Assembly: GCA_036279355.1 (NCBI GenBank)
Contig: DASUJH010000015.1
Span: 1-35,754 of the forward strand
DNA length: 35,754 nt
Direction: 5' to 3'
Origin: Gemmatimonadales bacterium
GTDB taxonomy: Bacteria > Gemmatimonadota > Gemmatimonadetes > Gemmatimonadales > GWC2-71-9
The first letter of the stretch is position 1; each line of letters starts with the position of its first letter. Shown here piece after piece: positions 16,264 through 23,023 of this stretch. The notes under the pieces are model-generated. The model was not told where the DNA came from, searched no databases, and worked only from the letters and a program-made list of their open reading frames with translations. A program made the position numbers and the translations under genes.

Positions 16264-17487
16264 ATGGCAAGCAGCAGTGAGTCACACGAGTTGCGGGCAC
16301 GGGAGATCGACGGCCTCCGCTTCGCCGCGGTCGGGTTCATCGCGCTCTTCCATGTCGTGCATTACTACGTAAAGATCGGCGGCGCCGGGCCAGTCTCGGC
16401 GAGCGGTCCGGCCACGCGGTACGTGCTCGCGGATCTCGCGCCTTACGGACATCCGGCCATCGCACTGCTCGTGCTCTGCAGCGGGTTCATTTTCGCGTGG
16501 CCGTTCGCGATGCACTACCTGGGCGGCGCGCCCTGCCCGCGTTGGCGGCCGTTCGTGCGCCGGGCGATCGGCGCGCACCGGGTGCTCTACGTCCTGGGCC
16601 TCACGTTCTTCCTTGGCTGCTTCACCATCGCCGAGGCCCGATCGCTGCTCACGCTCGTGCCGCACTACCTCGCCGGCGTCTTCTACATCCACAGCCTGGT
16701 CTTCGGCCAGCCGAACCCGATCGATGCCGGGACATGGTTTCTCGAGGTCGAGGTGCAGCTCATCCTGCTGGCACCGCTCCTCGCGCGCCTCTTCGCAATC
16801 CGAAGCGCGCGAGCGCGCCGCGGCGTGCTGGTGGCGCTCATCGTGGTGCTGGCCGCCGCGCAAGCGTGGCTCGTGCCGCCGGGCTCGCGCCTCGCGCTCA
16901 CCGCGATTCCATTCCTGCCCGTCTTCTTTGCGGGGTTTCTGCTGCTGGACCTGCACGTGGCCGGAGGCCGGCCGCCGGAGACGAGCCCCGCGTGGGATGT
17001 CGTCGCGCTCCTCGCCCTCGCACTCATGGCGGGTGTATGGCGCACCACCCAGCTCAACTGGCTCGCGCTCCCCGCGCTCACGCTCCTGCTCGGCGTCGCG
17101 ACGCTCCGCGGCCGCTATCTGAGTCGCGGCCTGCGCAGCCGGCGAATGATGGGCGTGGCCGCGGGCTGGTATGGGCTTTACCTGCTGCACGGGCCGCTGG
17201 TGGTCGTCGCGGTGGAGCTGACGCGGCATCTCGTCGTCACCGACTCGTTCGCGGTGAACCTGCTCGTGCAGTGTCTGCTGGTCGCCCCGCTGCTCGCCGC
17301 GCTGCTTGCGGCGGTTCTGGCCGGCGAGCGCGTCGTCGGCGCGTGGACGCTCCCGAGCTGGTGGGATCGTATCGGCCGAGAGGGCGTGGGTCCCGGCGAG
17401 GCGGTGCATGGGCCACCGCGGCGGAGCAGCCTGGAGCTCTTGCTTGGGTCGCCGCCGGCGATTCGGGGCGAGTCCACGGCGGAGTGA
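16264..17487 (+). CDS. Acyltransferase family 3 (OafA/YrhL-like) membrane protein
   Basis: From ATG 16264 the protein has 407 residues with about ten membrane segments. It opens with the family signature REIDGLRFAAVGFIALFHVVHYY (about 13-35) including His30, and later has GTWFLEVEVQLILLAPLLARLF, equivalent to the family's 'WSLxxExQFYLxxP'. These enzymes move acetyl or other acyl groups from the cytoplasm onto sugars of surface polysaccharides, lipids or antibiotics. GGAGGCGAG directly before the ATG decides the start; upstream in-frame starts lie in an inverted repeat and low-complexity sequence. The Arg/Gly-rich C-terminal tail of about 45 residues (from WDRIGREG) is cytoplasmic. The acceptor is unknown. 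It runs tail to tail with a second member of the same family, with five bases between the stops. Confidence 0.88.
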   Translation: MASSSESHELRAREIDGLRFAAVGFIALFHVVHYYVKIGGAGPVSASGPATRYVLADLAPYGHPAIALLVLCSGFIFAWPFAMHYLGGAPCPRWRPFVRRAIGAHRVLYVLGLTFFLGCFTIAEARSLLTLVPHYLAGVFYIHSLVFGQPNPIDAGTWFLEVEVQLILLAPLLARLFAIRSARARRGVLVALIVVLAAAQAWLVPPGSRLALTAIPFLPVFFAGFLLLDLHVAGGRPPETSPAWDVVALLALALMAGVWRTTQLNWLALPALTLLLGVATLRGRYLSRGLRSRRMMGVAAGWYGLYLLHGPLVVVAVELTRHLVVTDSFAVNLLVQCLLVAPLLAALLAAVLAGERVVGAWTLPSWWDRIGREGVGPGEAVHGPPRRSSLELLLGSPPAIRGESTAE

Positions 17488-17492
17488 CGCCG

Positions 17493-18578
17493 CTAGTCCA
17501 CCACCGACTCCGCCGTCACGGTACGCCCGCGTCTATCGAGCCAGCGCTCGATGCGCCGGCGCCCTCGGAGCGCCGGCTGCTCGACGAGGTAGTAAGCCAG
17601 TACGGCAGCCGCCGCGGTCAGGACGAGGTTGAGCGGGAACGCTGAACTCACCGCGGTGGCGCCCCGGTCGAGAAACGGGTTCTGCCACAGATAAATCGAG
17701 TAGCTCATGAGTCCGATGGTCACCATCGGCGCGGAGTTGAGCAACCGGCCGACGATGCCGCCGGGGTGGCGCACGCACCAGTCAACGGAGACGGCGAGCG
17801 CCACGTCCATCGCCGCGTAGCCGGCCACGGCCATCGCGTTCGGCGCGTTGGCATCGATGCCGGAGAACGAGAGCCACGCCACGGCGACGGGTGCGAGCAG
17901 CACGAGGGGCGACTCGAGAAAGGCTCGATATGCCCGGCGGCGCCAGAGCCAGTCGCGCCAGAGCGCGAGCAGGCAGCCGATGCCGACGGTCTGGAACATG
18001 AGCAGGATGCTCGCCGGCCAGAGCGGCACCACCGCGTGGTAGTGGGCGCCCCACTGCATCACGGAAATCCCCGCCACGGCCGCGAGCGCCACCCAGATCC
18101 CGCGCCCGACGCCCCCGAGGAGCAGCAACGCCGGCCAGACGAGGTAGAACTGCTCCTCGACCGAGAGCGACCAGGTATGGGCCACCGGCCACGCGGTTTC
18201 CTGCGGGGCGTAGATCGTGGTATAGCTCGCGGCGCGGAGCAGGTCGCCGGGATGGAGGTCGACGTATGCGACGAGGTTCAGCAGCGCGATGATCGAGAGG
18301 AACGCGTAGTACGGCGGGAAGATGCGCAGCGTGCGCCGCAGATAGAAGCGGCGGAGCGACACTCGGCCCGTGGCCTTCCATTCGCGCAGCAGGAGCCCGG
18401 TGATGAGAAAGCCGGAGATGACGAAGAACACCCGCACGCCGAGCGAGCCCAGGATCCAGAGCGGGAGGTCGGTGTGCGGAAAACCGTCCGTGCCGCTCAC
18501 GTGGCCCAGGCACACGAAGAGAATCGAAACAGCGCGCAACCCATCGAGCGATGGGATGCGGGTGGCGGATTGCCTCAC
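17493..18578 (-). CDS. Second acyltransferase family 3 membrane protein
   Basis: From GTG 18578 the protein has 361 residues. It begins RIPSLDGLRAVSILFVCLGH (7-26, His26), then LGVRVFFVISGFLITGLLL, RRFYLRRTLRIFPPYYAFL (76-94) and WSLSVEEQFYLVWPALLLL, all standard for OafA-type acyltransferases. The start is uncertain. The frame stays open to a TTG at 18710 with an ATG at 18683 and a GTG at 18623, but the extra residues are low in G/C at third positions and do not belong to the family, so the GTG nearest the domain is preferred; no clear ribosome binding site supports any of them. No SGNH hydrolase domain is attached. It differs clearly from its convergent neighbour, being closer to the mainstream OafA group, and is not a recent duplicate. 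Confidence 0.85.
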   Translation of the reverse strand: MRQSATRIPSLDGLRAVSILFVCLGHVSGTDGFPHTDLPLWILGSLGVRVFFVISGFLITGLLLREWKATGRVSLRRFYLRRTLRIFPPYYAFLSIIALLNLVAYVDLHPGDLLRAASYTTIYAPQETAWPVAHTWSLSVEEQFYLVWPALLLLGGVGRGIWVALAAVAGISVMQWGAHYHAVVPLWPASILLMFQTVGIGCLLALWRDWLWRRRAYRAFLESPLVLLAPVAVAWLSFSGIDANAPNAMAVAGYAAMDVALAVSVDWCVRHPGGIVGRLLNSAPMVTIGLMSYSIYLWQNPFLDRGATAVSSAFPLNLVLTAAAAVLAYYLVEQPALRGRRRIERWLDRRGRTVTAESVVD

Positions 18579-18753
18579 GGCAACGTCGGGGGCGCAGGTA
18601 TCCGCAAGGTAGGTGCGCCGCACGGGGCGCGAAAGAGCCAGTGCGCCTCTTCCGGCGGCGCGCGGCTTCACGCATGGGCCCATCGGCGCCGCGCCGGCGC
18701 GATGCGGCAAGGCGGGTGCCGCCGCGCGTCAATCCTTGAGGATCAGGAGCGAA

Positions 18754-19152
18754 TCAGTCGAGCAGCTTTGCGTCGGCGAGATCGCGCGCGAGCTCGGGGC
18801 CGGGGTTCGCGGGGCGGCGAAAGTACCACCACTGGTGTGCCGGGTCGTGGCCCTCGTCGGCCGCCACGGGGGCGCCCCAGATCGGGCCGGTCGGCACGGT
18901 GAGCTCGTGAAAGCGGGCGTCGGCGCCGGCAAGGCGGGACTCGGTCCGCTCGTCACGGCGCGCGCTGCGCGGCCGGCCGTGGTGCGGCGCGCCGGGCGGG
19001 TCGGTCGCGTCGTCCGTGAGCGCGCGGGCGATCCGCTCGCGCAGGTCCATGTCGTTGAGATAATCGTCGAGCGTGAGATCGTAGCCGCGGGCGACCTCGT
19101 CCACGATGGCCTCCCACCGGCGCACCAGCTCGTCCAGCTCGTGCGGCGTCAT
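18754..19152 (-). CDS. Small acidic protein, possible immunity partner of the upstream lipoprotein
   Basis: The 132-residue protein has no signal peptide or membrane segment. Residues 1-50 read as an amphipathic helical part: LDELVRRWEAIVDEVARGYDL (about 6-26), then LDDYLNDMDLRERI. A charged, Pro/Arg-rich middle (51-72) leads to a second part, ADARFHELTVPTGPIWG and HQWWYFRRPANPGPELARDL. I do not recognise a named family. The ATG (19152-19150) overlaps the preceding stop (19151-19149) as ATGA, so it is translationally coupled to the toxin-like lipoprotein gene. The acidic helical first half and this position are what one sees in immunity proteins, but no sequence motif proves it. Confidence 0.72.
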   Translation of the reverse strand: MTPHELDELVRRWEAIVDEVARGYDLTLDDYLNDMDLRERIARALTDDATDPPGAPHHGRPRSARRDERTESRLAGADARFHELTVPTGPIWGAPVAADEGHDPAHQWWYFRRPANPGPELARDLADAKLLD

Positions 19153-19592
19153 GGCTCGGCCGCCCGGCGGGCCTGGCGCCGGAAGTAGGCTTCGCCGTCG
19201 TTCGGGCGGAAGAAGGTGCGGATGGTGCCGTCCGGATCGAAGGCGATGAACGCGCCGCTCGCGCGGTCGAAGCGGGTGACAACGCCGTCGGCGCGGCGGA
19301 GCTCCAGCACGTCGCCGCCGGCAGGGCGGTCGCGGAGCGTCTGGGCGAGGGCGAGGTACTGCGACTGGGTGATGTGGCCGAATTCGCGCCCGTGCTTCCG
19401 GTAGTGCTCGTGGAGGCGGTCGCGGGTGCGGAAGCCGACGCTCGCCGCCGGACCGGCCGCCGCGATCGAGCCCGCGGTATCGGCCGGCGCCGAATCCGAT
19501 GCACGCGCTCCGCAGCCGCCGAGCGCTGAACCCGCCGCGACGAGCAAAGCGACGGCGAATGCGAGGCGCGCACGGCGGAGCAGGGAACGCAT
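19149..19592 (-). CDS. Lipoprotein with nuclease-toxin-like domain
   Basis: The 147-residue protein has a basic start and a hydrophobic segment (8-25) with lipobox LGGC (Cys27). A short Ala/Ser linker follows, then one compact domain (about 54-140). It shows HEHYRKHGREFG (61-72), with His61, His63 and His67, then QYLALAQTL, a beta-rich part LELRRADGVVTRFDRASGAFIAFDPDG, and TIRTFFRP (123-130). This layout (KHG.EFG, then T-x-F-F near the end) resembles BECR-fold ribonuclease toxins (barnase/EndoU/colicin-like) found at the ends of polymorphic toxins. Here it stands alone behind a lipid anchor. The ATG at 19592 is chosen over an upstream TTG; TATGCT sits only six bases before it and no ribosome binding site is visible, so a leaderless transcript is possible. 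The function is inferred from motifs only. Confidence 0.72.
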   Translation of the reverse strand: MRSLLRRARLAFAVALLVAAGSALGGCGARASDSAPADTAGSIAAAGPAASVGFRTRDRLHEHYRKHGREFGHITQSQYLALAQTLRDRPAGGDVLELRRADGVVTRFDRASGAFIAFDPDGTIRTFFRPNDGEAYFRRQARRAAEP

Positions 19593-19756
19593 CAGCGTAG
19601 CATACAGCAACAGGGGACACCGCGCCTCCCCGGGCGCCGGGCGGCGCCCACGATTTGCCGCTTGCCACCGCCCCGTCCCCGACTTACATCTTCCCGAGCC
19701 CCCAGGGCAACCATCACGACAGCTCTCGTCCCGTTACCACCCATCCGAGACCGCGT

Positions 19757-22700
19757 ATGCCGCTTTCCCGATGTCGGCGCCTGCTCGTCACCACCGCGCC
19801 GGCCGCCCTCGCCGCGCTCACGCTTCTCCTTCCCACGCCCCTTTCCGCGCAGGCCGCCGCGCCCGACAGCTCGGTCGACAGCGCCGCCGACAACGCCAAC
19901 AAGGGGCCCGCGCCGTTCGATGCGCTCAAGTTCCGCGCGATCGGACCCGCGGCGGGCGGCCGGGTGGCGCGCGCCTCGGGCGTCGCTGGCGATCCGCTGA
20001 CCTATTACGCGGCGACCACGGGTGGCGGCGTCTGGAAATCCTCGGACGGCGGCATCCACTGGGCCCCGATTTTCGACGCCGAGCCGATCGCGTCCACCGG
20101 TGCGATCGCCGTGGCGCCGTCGGACCCGAACGTGGTGTACGTCGGATCGGGTGAGGCCAACATCCGCGGCAACGTGTCGCCGGGCAACGGGATCTACAAA
20201 TCGACCGACGCCGGCAAGACGTGGACGCAGGTATGGCGGCAGGAAGGGCAGATCGGCACCATCGTGGTGCACCCGCGCGATCCCGACGTCGCGTACGCCG
20301 CCGTGCTCGGCCATGCCTTCGGCCCGAACCCGGAGCGCGGGGTCTATCGCACCCGCGACGGCGGGCGCACCTGGGAGCAGATCCTCAAGAAGAATCCCGA
20401 CACCGGCGCCTCCGACGTGGCGCTCGATCCCTCCAACCCCAACATCGTCTTTGCCGGACTGTGGCAGGCGCGCCGGCGGCCGTGGGAGCTCACGAGCGGC
20501 GGCCCCGGCAGCGGGCTCTACATGTCGCGCGACGGCGGCGACACCTGGACGCATCTCGTGGGCAAGGGCCTTCCCGGCGGCATCTGGGGCAAGGTGGGCG
20601 TGCGTGTCGCGCCCTCGGACGGACGCCGAGTGTACGCGCTCATCGAGGCGGATTCGGGCGGGCTCTTCCGCTCGGATGACGGCGGCTCGAGCTGGAGCCG
20701 CGTGAGCGGGCACCACGTGTTGCGCCAGCGGGCGTGGTACTACACCACGCTCACGATCGACCCCGGCGACCCCGACGTGGTGTGGTTTCCCCAGGTGAAC
20801 CTGCTCAAGACGATCGACGGCGGCCACACGATCGTCTCGGTCAAGGGCCCGCACCATGGCGACCATCACGACATCTGGATCGATCCGCTCAACCCCGCAC
20901 GGGTCATCAGCGGCAACGACGGCGGCGTCGACATCACCAGCGATGGCGGCGAGCACTGGTTCGCGCCGCCGCTTCCGATCTCGCAGTTCTATCATGTGGC
21001 GGTGGACAACGCGGTGCCGTACGGCGTCTCCGGCGCGATGCAGGACATCGCCACCGGCGCGGGCCCGAGCAACAGCCTGAGCCGGAGCGGCATCCGCCCT
21101 TCCGACTGGCACCAGGCGGGCGGCGGCGAGGCGGGCTACACCGCGCCCGAGCCCGACGACGCCAACGTGCTCTACGCCGGCGAGTACGGCGGCTATATCA
21201 CCCGCTACGACCAGCGCACGCGGCAGGCGCGCGTCGTCGGCATCTATCCGGACAACCCGTCCGGCCACGGCGGCGAGGATCTCGAGTATCGATTCCAGTG
21301 GACCGCGCCGATCGCCACCAGTCCGCACGATCCGCGCGTCGTCTATCACGCGGCCAACGTGCTGTTCAAGTCCACCGACGGCGGCGAGCACTGGACCAAG
21401 ATCAGTCCCGACCTCACCCGCAACGACAAGAGCAAGGAGCACTGGTCGGGCGGGCCGATCACGGGCGATAACACCGGCGTCGAGGTGTACTGCACCATCT
21501 TCGCGGTGGCGGAGTCGCCGGTCGAGGCGGGACTCATCTGGGTCGGCAGCGATGATGGGCTCGTGCACCTCACGCGCGACGGGGGCACCACGTGGACCGA
21601 CGTCACCCGCAACGTGCCCGGCCTCCCCGAATGGGGCACGGTCAATTCGATCGAGCCGTCGCCGTTCGCGGCGGGCACCGCCTACCTCGTGGCGGATGCG
21701 CACCGGCTCGACGACATGCACCCGTATCTCTGGCGCACCGACGACTACGGGCGGAGCTGGCGCCGGATCACCCGCGGGCTCGCACCCGACGCGTACCTGC
21801 ACGCCGTGCGCGAGGACCCGACACACCGCGGCCTCCTCTACCTCGGCACCGAGCGCGGCGTCATGCTCTCGCGCGACGGCGGCGCATCGTGGCAGCCGCT
21901 CAAGCTCGGCCTCCCGACGGTGGCGGTGCACGATCTCAAGGTGAAGGACAACGACCTGGTGCTCGCGACCCACGGCCGCTCGCTCTGGATCTTCGACGAT
22001 CTCACGCCCATCCGCGCGATGTCACCATCAATCGCGGCGTCGGACGCGTATCTCTTCGCGCCGGAGCCCACCATCCGCTGGCGCTGGCACGACGAGCCCG
22101 ACGAGCTCGGCGCGATGGCCAACCCTCCGCGCGGGGCGATCATCAATTACTTCCTGAAGGACAAGCCGAAGGACGAGATCCGCCTCGAGATTCTCGACGC
22201 CCACGGCCAGGTGGTCCGCACGCTCAAGAGCACGGCGGAGCCCGCCGACTACGCCGAAGATGATCCCGATGAGCCGACCGATCCGCGGAAGCCGGCGCTC
22301 GCCACGGCGCCGGGCGCGGAGCGCGCGGTGTGGGACCTGGCGTACGAGGGCGCACGAAAGATCCCCGGCGCCAAGCTCGATGCCGGCGATCCGACGGCGG
22401 GTCCGACGGCGCTGCCCGGCACCTACACGGTGCGGCTCGTGGTGGACGGGAAGAGCTACACCCAGCCACTCGTGATCCGGCCCGACCCGCGAGTGACGGT
22501 GTCCGAGGCCGACCTCGCGGCGCAATTGACGTTCGGCCTCACGGTGCGGGACGCGATCTCGCGGGTGGCCGACGCGGTGAAGGCGGTGCGGTCGGTGCGG
22601 CGCCAGATCGACGATCGCATCGAGCTGTGGCGCACGAATTCCAAGGCCGCTCCGCTCATTACCCGCGCCGACACGCTCGGCGCGCGGCTCGATTCACTCG

Positions 22701-22999
22701 AGGCAAAGCTGCACAATCCCCGTGCCAAGGTTGTCTACGACATCCTCGCGCAGCGGGGCGGGGCGAAGCTCTACTCGCGGCTTGCGCCACTGTACACGTG
22801 GGCCACCGAGACGGACGGCGCGCCCACGCAAGGGATGCGTGAGGTGTTCGCCGAGGAATCGAAGGAGCTGGAGGCGCTCGAGGCGGAGCTGCACGGGCCG
22901 GTGGCGACCGAGCTTGCGGCGCTCAACGCCGAGGCGCGCGAGCTCGGGCTCGGAGACATTGCAGTTCCCGCGTCGGCCGGAGCGACGGTGAGCCGGTAG
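19757..22999 (+). CDS. Exported BNR/Asp-box (sortilin-VPS10-like) propeller protein
   Basis: From ATG 19757 the protein has 1,080 residues and starts with a signal peptide (MPLSRCRRLL... to LSAQA, about 1-33). Residues about 50-750 hold repeated Asp-box motifs S/T-x-D-x-G-x-x-W: KSSDGGIHW, KSTDAGKTW, RTRDGGRTW, MSRDGGDTW, RSDDGGSSW, KSTDGGEHW, LTRDGGTTW, RTDDYGRSW and LSRDGGASW, enough for one or two ten-bladed sortilin-type propellers. A beta-sandwich-like region follows (about 750-920, PGTYTVRLVVDG), then a helical C-terminus (about 925-1060). Large BNR proteins of this type are common in Gemmatimonadota and Acidobacteriota and are often annotated as glycosyl hydrolases, but no catalytic residues are known for them. 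The open frame extends to 19655 without a family reason. Its promoter region is shared with the divergent toxin-like gene. Confidence 0.88.
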   Translation: MPLSRCRRLLVTTAPAALAALTLLLPTPLSAQAAAPDSSVDSAADNANKGPAPFDALKFRAIGPAAGGRVARASGVAGDPLTYYAATTGGGVWKSSDGGIHWAPIFDAEPIASTGAIAVAPSDPNVVYVGSGEANIRGNVSPGNGIYKSTDAGKTWTQVWRQEGQIGTIVVHPRDPDVAYAAVLGHAFGPNPERGVYRTRDGGRTWEQILKKNPDTGASDVALDPSNPNIVFAGLWQARRRPWELTSGGPGSGLYMSRDGGDTWTHLVGKGLPGGIWGKVGVRVAPSDGRRVYALIEADSGGLFRSDDGGSSWSRVSGHHVLRQRAWYYTTLTIDPGDPDVVWFPQVNLLKTIDGGHTIVSVKGPHHGDHHDIWIDPLNPARVISGNDGGVDITSDGGEHWFAPPLPISQFYHVAVDNAVPYGVSGAMQDIATGAGPSNSLSRSGIRPSDWHQAGGGEAGYTAPEPDDANVLYAGEYGGYITRYDQRTRQARVVGIYPDNPSGHGGEDLEYRFQWTAPIATSPHDPRVVYHAANVLFKSTDGGEHWTKISPDLTRNDKSKEHWSGGPITGDNTGVEVYCTIFAVAESPVEAGLIWVGSDDGLVHLTRDGGTTWTDVTRNVPGLPEWGTVNSIEPSPFAAGTAYLVADAHRLDDMHPYLWRTDDYGRSWRRITRGLAPDAYLHAVREDPTHRGLLYLGTERGVMLSRDGGASWQPLKLGLPTVAVHDLKVKDNDLVLATHGRSLWIFDDLTPIRAMSPSIAASDAYLFAPEPTIRWRWHDEPDELGAMANPPRGAIINYFLKDKPKDEIRLEILDAHGQVVRTLKSTAEPADYAEDDPDEPTDPRKPALATAPGAERAVWDLAYEGARKIPGAKLDAGDPTAGPTALPGTYTVRLVVDGKSYTQPLVIRPDPRVTVSEADLAAQLTFGLTVRDAISRVADAVKAVRSVRRQIDDRIELWRTNSKAAPLITRADTLGARLDSLEAKLHNPRAKVVYDILAQRGGAKLYSRLAPLYTWATETDGAPTQGMREVFAEESKELEALEAELHGPVATELAALNAEARELGLGDIAVPASAGATVSR

Positions 23000-23023
23000 G
23001 CGGCGGGGCGCTCAGACCGGCAA

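Noticed and set aside
19599-19604. TATGCT six bases before the toxin-like gene as a promoter of a leaderless mRNA
   Set aside because: No -35 element is seen at the expected distance, so a single hexamer is too weak to annotate.
19592-21973. 793-residue open frame opposite the BNR gene
   Set aside because: It is Arg/Val/Asp/His-rich antisense of a well-supported gene. Long open antisense frames are expected at about 70% G/C.
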